A stretch of DNA of 64,000 nt from Sellimonas catena (lineage in GTDB: Bacteria > Bacillota > Clostridia > Lachnospirales > Lachnospiraceae). The notes beneath the pieces are model-generated. The model was not told the DNA's origin and made no database searches. It saw only the letters and a list, made by a program, of their open reading frames with translations. A program made the translations under genes and the position numbers. The DNA is taken from NCBI RefSeq assembly GCF_045063725.1, contig NZ_CP173695.1. One strand, 5' to 3'. This document shows positions 13,045-21,721 of this stretch, in pieces (the stretch's first letter is position 1; each line of letters opens with the position of its first letter).

Positions 13045-14070
13045 TCAATGACAGTAACAGGGGGGTATCCTAATATCGCTGTCACCACCATCACCGCTGT
13101 CACCCGCCCTCCTTGCAAGGGCAATCCGCCTGCCGTCTTTCCTGCGGCTGTACTGGTAGCAGATACGGTTCTCGCTTAAAAATGTGGTGCGGTATTCATT
13201 CAGCCATTTCGTAATCACCGTGGGTATGGTTTCCGTTTCCCCCATAGCGGCTAACAGTTCCGTTGCCGTGCCTATCCATTCTTCCTTATCCCTCATAAAA
13301 TCCACCAACCGAAAAAGGACATCTGGTATCGTTTCTTTCGCAAGCTGCTCCTGCGTTTTCCGCTCCACAAGCTCCCAACGGCAATCACGGAAACGCAGCG
13401 TGTATTCCTGATAAGGCGTGTCCCTGCCCGTCACATACAGCTTGGCGGTGTCAGACGCACGTTTCTCCTTTTCCAGAACAAAGGTAGCGTCCGCACTCCC
13501 CGTTAATCCTGTCGTCCCAGACACCTTGTTGAACACGTCGCTGTCATTCTGCTTTCGGATGTGGTGTACGACAATGACCGCCAGAGAGTGCCTGTCGGCA
13601 AAGTCTTTGATGAGGGAGATGTCCCCATAGTCGCTTGCATAGGCATTGTCTTTTGAAGCTGTACGGACTTTCTGCAAGGTATCAATGACAATGAGCCTGC
13701 TGTCTGGGTAATCTTTCAGATAATCTTCAAGCTGCACGATAAGACCGTCTGACAGCTTGCAGCTTGCCACGGCAAAGTGGAGCCGCCCGCTTGCTTCGTC
13801 CGTCAAACGAAATAACCTGTCCTGTATGCGGCAGAACGTGTCCTCAAGGCAGAGGTAAAGCACATCGCCCTCCATTGTCGGCATATCCCATAAAGGGATT
13901 CCCTGCGACACGCATAAGCATAGCTTCAGCATGAGCCAGCTTTTGCCTATCTTCTGTGAGCCGCAGAACAGCGATAAGCCTGTCGGGATAAGGCTGTCCA
14001 CCACAAAGGATGGTTTCTCAAGCGGTTCATAAAGGAGCGTTTCGGCGTTGACTGTCTGTAACTTCTGCAT
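13045..14070 (-). CDS. RepA-type AAA+ helicase (replication protein)
   Basis: 341 residues, with AAAGGAGG just before ATG 14070. Walker A is GSQKIGKS (about residues 36-43), Walker B is RLIVIDTLQKV (about 120-130), and VIVVHHIRKQ follows, as in RepA/AAA_25 hexameric helicases of RSF1010-like and mobile-element replicons. The C-terminus is a winged-helix-like region plus a repeat-derived tail. It probably unwinds the excised circle for replication, with the flanking repeats as candidate origin. Confidence 0.85.
   Translation of the reverse strand: MQKLQTVNAETLLYEPLEKPSFVVDSLIPTGLSLFCGSQKIGKSWLMLKLCLCVSQGIPLWDMPTMEGDVLYLCLEDTFCRIQDRLFRLTDEASGRLHFAVASCKLSDGLIVQLEDYLKDYPDSRLIVIDTLQKVRTASKDNAYASDYGDISLIKDFADRHSLAVIVVHHIRKQNDSDVFNKVSGTTGLTGSADATFVLEKEKRASDTAKLYVTGRDTPYQEYTLRFRDCRWELVERKTQEQLAKETIPDVLFRLVDFMRDKEEWIGTATELLAAMGETETIPTVITKWLNEYRTTFLSENRICYQYSRRKDGRRIALARRAGDSGDGGDSDIRIPPCYCH
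13063..13105 (-). repeat. Iteron-like repeat copy A
   Basis: 43 bp in the same orientation as copy B. It forms the 3' end of the helicase gene, so the protein's last residues (GDSGDGGDSDIRIPP) are repeat-encoded. Confidence 0.7.
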
Positions 14071-14699
14071 GGCTTTCCTCCTTTCGGGCGGTGTCTTTGT
14101 TTTCGTTGCACATAGGCGTTGACCTCCTTAAAAATAGATTTACTCCCACGGAAAAAAGTGAGAGTATGTAATGCCGCCAATCCCACACAAATAAAAAACA
14201 GATTTCTTTTTCGGGCGGTGTCGGTCACGGTTGGAGATATTTCTTCAATTTCCGCCTTTACTTTCTCCTTTGCAATCGCAACAGATTTCTGTATTGCCGA
14301 AGCGGTGCAATGCTCCATAGCGGCGATTTGGTAAAAATTGAACTCATACTCGTAGTAGAGCAGGAAACGCCGCCTTTGTATCTCTGGAAGGCTCCCAACC
14401 GCCTTATAGAGCGTTTCATTCCGTTCTTCCTCAACCATGCGTTCATCAAGGCTCTTAGGCACACGCAACGTCCGTCTGTAAAGGGTTTCGTCCCATACCT
14501 CGTTAAACTCCCTGTGCCGCTCGTCCCATTAGAAAAGATTCCTGTTCCTGCGCTCCATCTGCCGAAACTCCATAAAGAACTGTTCCGACACTTCCAACTC
14601 GTGGGATTTGCCCTGCCCGTCCTTAAAGCTGATAAAATACCTTGTGCCGCTTTCCGTGGATTCCTCCCGAAGCGTGTATGCCTTAACCCTGTATGCCAT
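13947..14699 (-). pseudogene. Sigma-70-like factor interrupted by an in-frame stop
   Basis: Translation would start at ATG 14699 (GGAGG upstream): MAYRVKAYTLREES ... RRNRNLF, then TAA at 14529-14531. The same frame then continues as WDERHREFNEVWDETLYRR and SLPEIQRRRFLLYYEYEFNFYQIA, a sigma region 4 helix-turn-helix. A CAA-to-TAA change would explain the break. The frame runs on past the family's usual end and overlaps the start of the helicase gene; the part below about 14070 is probably not real coding. Two further sigma-like genes lie upstream. Confidence 0.75.
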
Positions 14700-14782
14700 C
14701 CTGTTGTCCTCCTGCAAAAAATGAGTGAGGGGATTTCCATCCCTCACCCAGTAGCCCGCAGGATGGCAGGCTGTTTTAGAAG

Positions 14783-15208
14783 CTATAAAATTTTCCGCAG
14801 CTTCTTCCGCAGATGGTCTAACCTCGCATAGATGGCACCAGTCGTCAAATGCACAAGCGGGGCAATCTCCTTTGTGGAATACCCCTGCATTTTCAGCAGG
14901 ACGATTTTCAAGGTACGCCCGTCCACCGTGACTAATACTTGATAGAGATTTTCGCTCTCAATCTCTTCCAGTAACTCCGCAACCGTACCCACTTCCGCCT
15001 GCCGCTCCCTGCCTGCCATGTCCTCAAGATATTCCGCAACGTCATTCGTCCATCGGTAAAACCGCCTGTTGGAATTGAAGTCTGCCCTGTCCGCCATGCG
15101 TATCTGCTCAATGGTCGCTTCATCAACGCCGCACTCACGCAGCAGCTTTTCCTCCGCTTCTTTCCAGATACGCCATTTCCTGTCCTCCCGTCCGTGGTTG
15201 TATGCCAT
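14783..15208 (-). CDS. Sigma-factor-like helix-turn-helix protein
   Basis: 141 residues from ATG 15208, chosen because GGAGG precedes it. The C-terminal half (about 75-141; VLLKMQGYSTKEIAPLVHLTTGAIYARLDHLRKKLRKIL) is a sigma region 4 helix-turn-helix. The N-terminal half has no sigma region 2 that I recognise. Small sigma-like regulators of this type are common in Clostridia integrative elements and probably control mobility genes. Confidence 0.75.
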   Translation of the reverse strand: MAYNHGREDRKWRIWKEAEEKLLRECGVDEATIEQIRMADRADFNSNRRFYRWTNDVAEYLEDMAGRERQAEVGTVAELLEEIESENLYQVLVTVDGRTLKIVLLKMQGYSTKEIAPLVHLTTGAIYARLDHLRKKLRKIL

Positions 15209-15302
15209 TCTTACTTCCTCCAATCAGAATTGATTGAGAGGGCAGAGAAAAGCCCCCTCATCTTCCCAAAGGAAAAAACAAGGGGGCTGAACGCCTTAAA
15301 TT

Positions 15303-15815
15303 TTAATTTTCTATTATCTTTCTTAGTTTTATTAGGATTCTGGCTTTGCGTTTGTTTACAACGCTCTGGGTTATGCCCAACCTCGCCCCGACTTCACGCT
15401 CGGAAAGTCCGTCAAAAAAGATTGCCTGTATCAGCTCCTGTTCACTATCCGACAGCAAAGGCAGGGCGGCTTTCAGCCTGTCCACCATGACCGCATTGAC
15501 AACGGTTTCTGCAATGTCCACCGCTTCATCAGTGATAAAGTCCAGAGGATTCCCCTCGCTGTCCGTAAATCCGTCGAGAGATAGCAGTCTATTCTTTGTA
15601 TCTAATTTTTGCAGATAACGCCACCGTTCCTTGTCACGGTAGAAGTCTGTGTATTGCTCCCTCACGACTTCAAGCAGACAGCCTTGAATGGGGATAAACA
15701 GCTTGTCCATATAGGTCTGGTCGGATTCCCTGCAACGGCAGAACTCCGTGTAGGATAATTCCACATAGCCGCCACTTTCTCTGATATATACCTTTCTTGG
15801 TGCATATTTCACCAT
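15303..15815 (-). CDS. Sigma-70 family regulator of the transposon
   Basis: 170 residues from ATG 15815 with GGGAGG upstream. The N-terminus (MVKYAPRKVYIRESGGYVELSY) and the C-terminal region 4 (LSDSEQELIQAIFFDGLSEREVGARLGITQSVVNKRKARILIKLRK, about 120-166) match the sigma-like proteins of conjugative and mobilizable elements. It is the most upstream gene of the leftward cluster. Confidence 0.8.
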   Translation of the reverse strand: MVKYAPRKVYIRESGGYVELSYTEFCRCRESDQTYMDKLFIPIQGCLLEVVREQYTDFYRDKERWRYLQKLDTKNRLLSLDGFTDSEGNPLDFITDEAVDIAETVVNAVMVDRLKAALPLLSDSEQELIQAIFFDGLSEREVGARLGITQSVVNKRKARILIKLRKIIEN

Positions 15816-16362
15816 AAATACCTCCCATCTGAATTTTTGAAATGTAAAAAATCCAGATGGAGAGGCGGAGAACGACACCGCATATCAGAAACAGCCCTAC
15901 GGCACTTTCCAACAAAAATCGACAAAAGAAAAACCGCAAAGGCTCTGTGACCTTTACGGTTATAGGAAATAGTAATTCTATTGTATGGAGATTGTACTTC
16001 TACTTTCAAGGTGAGAAGTACCGTTGCACTGGCAGAAATTTTTTTAACTGGTTTCCTGCCGTTCTCTGATATGCTATGTATTGATAAATTTTGCTTCGTA
16101 TGAGCAGATAGATAACTGCCCGAAAAAAGGACATAAAAAAATCCCTCCAAATTTAAAAACAAATTCAGAGGGTAATTTAGGGTATAACAAAATAACCCAC
16201 CCGAATATCGTTTTTTTTATTTGGTGAGTTTGTTCTTTCAAATACGAAACAAATGCTCATGTACGGTAAAGTATCACAAGAAAATTATGTCGAATTGACA
16301 GCCGCCTCCGCTATACCGAATAAGGAAATAAAGAGTCCTCAAATTTTGCGCTACTAAATGAA
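15816..16362. promoter_or_regulatory. Upstream region of the sigma cluster
   Basis: Some 550 bases without a credible gene. It holds an inverted repeat with 8-bp arms, GTACTTCT at 15994-16001 and AGAAGTAC at 16014-16021, and an AT-rich hairpin near 16141-16172 (CCCTCCAAATTT ... AAATTCAGAGGG). It probably contains the promoter and operator of the leftward genes; I cannot fix the promoter. Confidence 0.4.
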
Positions 16363-16390
16363 GACGAGCGGAAGTAATCTCCCGCTCGTC
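16363..16390 (-). terminator. Terminator of tet(40)
   Basis: GACGAGCGG ... CCGCTCGTC hairpin 21 bases after the tet(40) stop codon, read on the - strand. Confidence 0.7.
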
Positions 16391-16411
16391 AGTAAACTTA
16401 ACTATGCCATA

Positions 16412-16713
16412 TCAATCCCGCTTCTTTCCCGCCACCGGCACTAAGAACAGCGCGGGCAACAGCAGGAAAGCGGTACAGACCAGCCCCCAGGGTATGGACA
16501 CCTGCTGGGCTACCAGCCCCACAATAGGCCCGCCGATGATCTGCCCGAAAGAGTCCAGCTGTCCGCTGGTGGAAAAGACTGTGGCGCGCATTTTCTCATC
16601 CACATGGTCGTTCATCCAGGCGGCCAGCACAGGCTCCTTGATGGTGCGCATAAGCCCCGCCAGCAGGAACACCAACAACATGAACCAAAAGCTCCGCCCC
16701 ACCGCGAAGAGAA
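16412..16713 (-). pseudogene. tet(40): tet(40) tetracycline efflux gene, 3' part (inverted)
   Basis: The frame contains the last 99 codons plus stop of an MFS exporter (LFAVGRSFWF ... FLVPVAGKKRD, 16412-16711), preceded by TT (16712-16713). Upstream of that the frame is foreign. Joined to the 5' part at 19481-20401, it makes exactly 406 codons, the length I know for Tet(40). On its own it has no start signal and encodes only the last transmembrane helices, so it cannot function. It lies on the opposite strand from the 5' part. Confidence 0.85.
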
Positions 16714-16740
16714 TGTAGGACGGATTTTGCGGACATTCAA
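16712..16740. repeat. Displaced right end of the serine-recombinase transposon
   Basis: Moving away from the AA/TT crossover at 16712-16713, TTTTGCGGACA occurs at the same spacing (positions 12-22) as at the left end after 8242/8243. Overall 18 of 27 bases match. In an intact element this half-site would adjoin the AlbA_2 gene near 20400 in the opposite orientation. Confidence 0.75.
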
Positions 16741-16769
16741 AATAAAAAAGAATGTGGAGGTAACAGACA

Positions 16770-17144
16770 ATGGCAAAATCATTATTTGAGGAACTGGGCG
16801 GCAAATACGAAAGGCAAGGGGATTATTTGATACCGTGCTTAACTGTACCCGCCGAAGAAGAACAGGCAATAGGCATCTGGGGGCAACGGCATTTAGATTA
16901 TCTAAAACAGTACCGTAAAGTTACATACACCAATCTTCTTACAAGCGGCAGGCTAAACGCCTACCTTGCCGACATCAACAGACAGGCACAGGAACGCTTT
17001 GAAAGGCTCATAGAGGGTATGAAACAGGCACAGGGCATAACGGAACAGCTAAAGGCAGAAAACGCCTTAGAATGGACAGGATGCCTCAATAACATAAGGG
17101 CTTGTGCGAGGGAGATTGTGGAAAAGGAAATTATTTTTGCATAA
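16770..17144 (+). CDS. TnpV-like transposon-encoded protein
   Basis: 124 residues with GGAGG before ATG 16770. MAKSLFEELGGKYERQGDYLIPCL and YRKVTYTNLLTSGRLNAYLADINRQA match the TnpV family first described in Tn4451-type transposons; the biochemical role is not known. It is 56 bases inside the displaced right end and just upstream of the tet promoter, so it was probably the terminal gene before the inversion. Confidence 0.8.
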   Translation: MAKSLFEELGGKYERQGDYLIPCLTVPAEEEQAIGIWGQRHLDYLKQYRKVTYTNLLTSGRLNAYLADINRQAQERFERLIEGMKQAQGITEQLKAENALEWTGCLNNIRACAREIVEKEIIFA

Positions 17145-17201
17145 ACAGATGATTAGTGGCAGGGGGAAATCCTGCCGCTTTTTCTGCTTTAGTTTGTCAG
17201 C

Positions 17202-17230
17202 TTGACAAATAAAGGGTTAAGGAATATAAT
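17202..17230 (+). promoter_or_regulatory. tet(O/32/O) promoter
   Basis: TTGACA (17202-17207) and TATAAT (17225-17230), spacer 17. Confidence 0.85.
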
Positions 17231-17262
17231 TAGATTCAGTATTATACAAGGAGTTAATAAAT

Positions 17263-17286
17263 ATGCGGCAAGGTATTCTTAAATAA
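17263..17286 (+). CDS. tet leader peptide MRQGILK
   Basis: A 7-codon frame after AAGGAG (17248-17253). It overlaps GTATTCTTAAA (17273-17283), which can pair with TTTAAGAATAC (17365-17375). Known tet(M)/tet(O)-type genes use such a leader for tetracycline-responsive attenuation. Confidence 0.7.
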   Translation: MRQGILK

Positions 17287-17438
17287 ACTGTCAATTTGAT
17301 AGTGGGAACAAAAAGTAGCAGTCCCGTTTCACTTTTAATATGGGGCTTAGTTTTTTGTACCCAGTTTAAGAATACTTTTATCATGTAATTTTATATGCCC
17401 GAAAACATATAAGTGTTTTGGGGCTATTGGAGTTATTT

Positions 17439-17475
17439 ACCCAGTGATAGGAGTATTTATCACTGGGTATTTTTA
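17439..17475 (+). terminator. Attenuator hairpin before the tet gene
   Basis: ACCCAGTGAT (17439-17448) pairs with ATCACTGGGT (17459-17468), followed by ATTTTTA. It lies 43 bases before the start codon. Together with the leader pairing it forms the expected attenuation region that occupies the 17231-17510 gap. Confidence 0.65.
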
Positions 17476-17510
17476 TGCCCTTTTTTGGGTGTTGATAGGA
17501 GGAAAATCAC

Positions 17511-19430
17511 ATGAAAATAATTAACTTAGGCATTCTGGCTCACGTTGACGCAGGAAAGACAACATTAACGGAAAGTTTATTGTATACCAGTGGTGCAATT
17601 GCAGAACTAGGGAGCGTAGATGAAGGCACAACAAGGACAGATACAATGAATTTGGAGCGTCAAAGGGGAATCACTATCCAGACAGCAGTGACATCTTTTC
17701 AGTGGGAGGATGTAAAAGTCAACATTATAGATACGCCAGGCCATATGGATTTTTTGGCGGAAGTATACCGTTCTTTATCCGTATTAGACGGAGCAGTATT
17801 ATTAGTTTCTGCAAAGGATGGCATACAGGCACAGACCCGTATACTGTTTCATGCACTACAGATAATGAAGATTCCGACAATTTTTTTCATCAATAAAATT
17901 GACCAAGAGGGGATTGATTTGCCAATGGTATATCGGGAAATGAAAGCAAAGCTTTCTTCGGAAATTATAGTGAAGCAAAAGGTTGGGCAGCATCCCCATA
18001 TAAATGTAACGGACAATGACGATATGGAACAGTGGGATGCGGTAATTATGGGAAACGATGAACTATTAGAGAAATATATGTCAGGGAAACCGTTTAAAAT
18101 GTCAGAACTGGAACAGGAAGAAAACAGGAGATTCCAAAACGGAACGTTATTTCCCGTTTATCACGGAAGCGCTAAAAACAATCTGGGGATTCGGCAGCTT
18201 ATAGAAGTAATTGCCAGTAAATTTTATTCATCAACGCCTGAAGGTCAATCTGAACTATGCGGGCAGGTTTTTAAGATTGAATATTCAGAGAAAAGGCGGC
18301 GTTTTGTTTATGTGCGTATATATAGCGGAACATTGCATTTGAGGGATGTTATTAGAATATCTGAAAAAGAGAAAATAAAAATCACAGAGATGTGTATTCC
18401 GTCAAATGGTGAAATCGTCCCGGCTGACCATGCCTGTCCGGGAGAAATTGTTATTTTAGCTGATGATACTTTGAAACTGAACGATATCCTGGGAAATGAA
18501 AAACTCCTGCCTCACAAAACACGGATTGATAATCCCATGCCATTACTTCGGACAACGGTAGAGCCGCAAAAGCCGGAGCAAAGGGAAGCCCTGTTAAATG
18601 CCCTCGCAGAGATTGCTGATACAGACCCTCTTTTGCATTTTGACATTGATACTGTTACCCATGAGATTATGTTATCTTTTTTGGGGAATGTGCAGATGGA
18701 AGTCATTTGTGCCATCCTTGAGGAAAAATATCATGTGGAGGCAGAAATAAAAGAGCCTACTGTTATATATATGGAAAGACCGCTTAGAAAAGCAGAATAT
18801 ACCATCCACATAGAAGTCCCGCCAAATCCTTTCTGGGCTTCTGTCGGGTTGTCCATAGAGCCGCTCCCTATTGGAAGCGGAGTGCAGTATGAAAGCAGAG
18901 TTTCACTTGGATATTTAAATCAATCGTTCCAAAATGCGGTTATGGAGGGGGTTCTTTATGGCTGCGAGCAGGGGCTGTATGGATGGAAAGTGACAGACTG
19001 TAAAATCTGTTTTGAATATGGATTGTATTATAGTCCTGTAAGTACCCCCGCAGACTTTCGGCTGCTTTCCCCTATCGTATTGGAGCAGGCTTTAAAAAAA
19101 GCAGGGACAGAACTATTAGAGCCATATCTCCACTTTGAAATTTATGCACCGCAGGAATATCTCTCACGGGCGTATCATGATGCTCCAAGGTATTGTGCAG
19201 ATATTGTAAGTACTCAGATAAAGAATGACGAGGTCATTCTGAAAGGAGAAATCCCTGCTAGATGTATTCAAGAATACAGGAACGATTTAACTTATTTCAC
19301 AAATGGGCAGGGAGTCTGCTTGACAGAGTTAAAAGGATACCAGCCAGCTATTGGTAAATTTATTTGCCAACCCCGCCGCCCGAATAGCCGTATAGATAAG
19401 GTTCGGCATATGTTCCACAAGTTAGCTTAA
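17511..19430 (+). CDS. tet(O/32/O): Ribosomal protection tetracycline resistance protein, mosaic Tet(O/32/O)
   Basis: 639 residues of an EF-G-like GTPase that removes tetracycline from the ribosome. G1 is GILAHVDAGKTT (residues 7-18), G3 DTPGHMDF, G4 NKID. The first ~300 and last ~210 residues read as Tet(O), while the middle (about 303-400; EIVPADHACPGEIVILADDTLKLNDILGN as spaced blocks) does not match my recollection of Tet(O) and fits Tet(32). That mosaic is known to occur directly upstream of tet(40), as here (50 bases apart to ATG 19481). The gene looks intact and should confer resistance. Class call is from memory. Confidence 0.85.
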   Translation: MKIINLGILAHVDAGKTTLTESLLYTSGAIAELGSVDEGTTRTDTMNLERQRGITIQTAVTSFQWEDVKVNIIDTPGHMDFLAEVYRSLSVLDGAVLLVSAKDGIQAQTRILFHALQIMKIPTIFFINKIDQEGIDLPMVYREMKAKLSSEIIVKQKVGQHPHINVTDNDDMEQWDAVIMGNDELLEKYMSGKPFKMSELEQEENRRFQNGTLFPVYHGSAKNNLGIRQLIEVIASKFYSSTPEGQSELCGQVFKIEYSEKRRRFVYVRIYSGTLHLRDVIRISEKEKIKITEMCIPSNGEIVPADHACPGEIVILADDTLKLNDILGNEKLLPHKTRIDNPMPLLRTTVEPQKPEQREALLNALAEIADTDPLLHFDIDTVTHEIMLSFLGNVQMEVICAILEEKYHVEAEIKEPTVIYMERPLRKAEYTIHIEVPPNPFWASVGLSIEPLPIGSGVQYESRVSLGYLNQSFQNAVMEGVLYGCEQGLYGWKVTDCKICFEYGLYYSPVSTPADFRLLSPIVLEQALKKAGTELLEPYLHFEIYAPQEYLSRAYHDAPRYCADIVSTQIKNDEVILKGEIPARCIQEYRNDLTYFTNGQGVCLTELKGYQPAIGKFICQPRRPNSRIDKVRHMFHKLA

Positions 19431-19480
19431 CAGCTTGCAAAAGTCATATAAAATGAGATTTGAAAGGAGAATGTAACTTC

Positions 19481-20401
19481 ATGTTTGCTAAAAATTCAAA
19501 GGCATATTCTGTCTACCTGCTGTTCCGATTTGTCTGTTCCCTGGCGGTTTCTATGTCCACAGTGCTTTCCATCGTGTACCACCTGGAGGTGGTGCAGCTG
19601 GATGCTTTCCAGCTTGTCCTGGTAGGGACGGTTCTGGAGACCTCCTGCTTTCTGTTCGAGATGCCCACCGGTGTGGTGGCGGATTTGTATAGCCGTCGGC
19701 GCTCGGTGCTGATTGGAATGTTCCTCTACGGCCTGGGCTTTCTGATGGAGGGTGCGCTACCGTGGTTCGCGCCGGTTCTGCTGGCCCAGGTTGTCTGGGG
19801 TTGCGGTGATACCTTCATCACCGGCGCTCTGGAGGCGTGGATTGCCTCGGAGGAAGAGGACAAACCCATAGACAAGGTGTTCCTGCGGGGCAGTCAAATG
19901 GGGCAAATCGGCGGCGTTCTGGGCGTGGTGCTGGGCACACTGCTGGGAAACATAAACCTGCAAATGCCTCTCATCTTGGGGGGCAGTTTGTGCTTGTTGT
20001 TGGGGCTGGTGATGGTTCGCATCATGCCAGAAACCAACTTCTCCCCTGCTATTGAGGAACGGCAGGGCTTGCTTAAAGACTTTGTCTGCCTGTTCAAGCT
20101 CAACCTGGGCTTTGTGAAAGGCGCACCTGTGTTGCTGGCGCTCTTAGCAATCACACTATGCGGGGGACTTGCCAGTGAAGGCTTTGACCGGCTCTCCACC
20201 GCTCATTTTCTGGATGACACGGTAATACCCGTTATCGGGCCGCTGAACAGCGTCACTTGGTTCGGTGTTATCAGTCTTATCGGCAACGGCTTAGGTATTC
20301 TGGCTTCTCAGTTGCTCATCGCCCGCATGGAGAAAAAAGGGACTGTCAGCCGAACCAGTGTGGTCATGTCCACCAGTGCCGGGTATATCCTGTGCCTGGT
20401 T
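19481..20401 (+). pseudogene. tet(40): tet(40) tetracycline efflux gene, 5' part
   Basis: MFS exporter from ATG 19481 (AAAGGAG at 19460-19466): MFAKNSKAYSVYLLFRF, the MFS A-motif region ADLYSRRRSVLIG, and about nine membrane segments. Codon 306 ends at 20398; codon 307 is G plus the crossover TT, and the frame then runs into AlbA_2 DNA and stops at 20473. The remaining 99 codons lie inverted at 16412-16711. The product would lack the last three helices, so efflux is probably lost while tet(O/32/O) remains intact. Confidence 0.88.
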
Positions 20402-20680
20402 ATTCGTTCAGCGCTAGTGCGTTTATCAGAATTTATGAAGATAGAATTGAGCTTGTTTCTATTGGCGGACTGATGCCGGGAATTGAACTGGAAGATATAA
20501 TGGAGGGAATTTCTGTTTGCAGAAACCAGGATCTTGCAAATGTATTTTATCGGCTTCATTTAATAGAGGCTTACGGTACAGGAATGGAAAAAATTATGAA
20601 AGCATATGAAGGCATGAAGGAAAAGCCTGAGATTCAAACTACGAAAAATACTTTTAAGATCATACTTCCAAATGTTAATA
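20400..20680 (+). pseudogene. AlbA_2 / winged-helix regulator, piece 2 of 3
   Basis: Directly after the crossover, the frame reads YSFSASAFIRIYEDRIELVSIGG (as two blocks), then GTGMEKIMKAYEG, and ends LPNVN at 20679. The first T completes the Asp codon left open at 8241, so piece 1 and piece 2 join in frame. The rest of this reading frame (to 20703) is Tn916-family element DNA. Confidence 0.85.
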
Positions 20681-20812
20681 TAAATTTTATATCTGATTTT
20701 TGATTATCCGCATAAACACTATACTTTCAAACATTTTGAAGTATAGAAAACTATTCATTTTACCACGAATTTACCACGATTGAATGAGCCTTGATATGAC
20801 ACAAAAACAACA

Positions 20813-20852
20813 TGGGAGATAGCACAAATATCTGTGTATCTCCCGTTTTTCA
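20813..20852 (+). terminator. Bidirectional-type hairpin near left end of the Tn916-like element
   Basis: GGGAGATA ... TATCTCCC followed by GTTTTT on the + strand. Confidence 0.6.
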
Positions 20853-20866
20853 TTCATGTAGTATGA

Positions 20867-21106
20867 TTATTTTACTCTGATTTCAAATTTCAAGATTGCT
20901 TTCATCATTTCTGTATGGATTTGACCTTTTAATTCTTCATCAACCTGCATAATGATTTTACCACTTTCAGAGTGGTAAAACGGACGCAAGCATAATTTAC
21001 AGATATAAGCGTCATAAAACTTCAAAATCTCTCTTATGGCAGTTTCATTTCCAGCAGACGCTTGACATATTACTTTTAATGTAGGGTAGCCATATTCTTT
21101 TTTCAT
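20867..21106 (-). CDS. Tn916 Orf8-like regulator
   Basis: 79 residues; MKKEYGYPTLKVICQASAGNETAIREILKFY and ELKGQIHTEMMKAILKFEIRVK match the small helix-turn-helix conjugative-transposon regulator Orf8 as I know it. It lies 4 bases downstream of the Orf7-like sigma gene, as in Tn916. Confidence 0.75.
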   Translation of the reverse strand: MKKEYGYPTLKVICQASAGNETAIREILKFYDAYICKLCLRPFYHSESGKIIMQVDEELKGQIHTEMMKAILKFEIRVK

Positions 21107-21110
21107 TGGT

Positions 21111-21530
21111 TCAATTCCTTTCTTTCAATACTGTTTTTAGTTTCTTCAATCCGTTACTTCTTCTGCGATAAATAGCAGAACGTGATACATGATATAATTC
21201 GGCTATTTCTTGGTCGCTCATACTTTGAAAATAGCGTAATAGAATTACATCACGCTCTTTATTCGATAACTTATATAAAGCAACAGCAAGTTTCTCATTT
21301 GATATTTGAATTGTAAAATTCAAGACTTCAAACGAAATGTAATCACAAGAATAGTTATCCTTAGTTACACATTCAACATTTTTCGTATCTGATAATTCAC
21401 AGAATAAAACTTCACGCTTAGAACGTCTTGCAAACTGTCTGTTTCTGTTTTTTACTGTGCATTTAATAACAGTCATCATCAAAGCATTAAACTGTATTCT
21501 AACGATATGCTCGAAAGAAGTTGGGTTCAT
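21111..21530 (-). CDS. Tn916 Orf7-like sigma factor
   Basis: 139 residues from ATG 21530, chosen for the GGAGG 7 bases upstream. The C-terminal region 4 (LSNKERDVILLRYFQSMSDQEIAELYHVSRSAIYRRRSNGLKKL, about 88-131) is clear. In Tn916 this pair links tetracycline induction to transfer gene transcription; here the tet gene and transfer genes are absent from the element, so the role may be to express the MATE cargo or int/xis. Confidence 0.8.
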   Translation of the reverse strand: MNPTSFEHIVRIQFNALMMTVIKCTVKNRNRQFARRSKREVLFCELSDTKNVECVTKDNYSCDYISFEVLNFTIQISNEKLAVALYKLSNKERDVILLRYFQSMSDQEIAELYHVSRSAIYRRRSNGLKKLKTVLKERN

Positions 21531-21624
21531 AATCTCACCTCCTTTCCGCATACGCTGAAATATATAAACGGAGATACCGTCTATATCTTTGGAAAATACA
21601 GAAAGAAGAACAAGAAAAAAGTCC

Positions 21625-21660
21625 GTACAAAATATACCGTCTGTACGAACTTTTAATATT
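21625..21660 (-). terminator. Terminator of the MATE transcript
   Basis: On the - strand AAGTTCGTACA pairs with TGTACGGACTT across a short loop, followed by TTTT. Confidence 0.65.
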
Positions 21661-21721
21661 GTAAAATATTTAGTTGTTGATAAAATGCTGTTAGGTAGTG
21701 CATAATCGTATAAGATTATTC

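Larger units (their letters stand above)
8242..20401. mobile_element. Serine-recombinase mobilizable transposon carrying tet(O/32/O) and a split tet(40)
   Basis: The element sits inside the AlbA_2 gene. Its left end (8243 onward) carries TTTTGCGGACA 12-22 bases inside the crossover. The same motif at the same distance lies at 16714 onward, which I interpret as the displaced right end. Gene content (large serine recombinase, TnpV, MobV relaxase, RepA helicase, ParB, sigma-like factors) resembles Tn4451-like and related mobilizable elements of Clostridia. No conjugation apparatus is present, so transfer would need a helper. The right 3.7 kb is inverted relative to the expected order. Confidence 0.85.
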
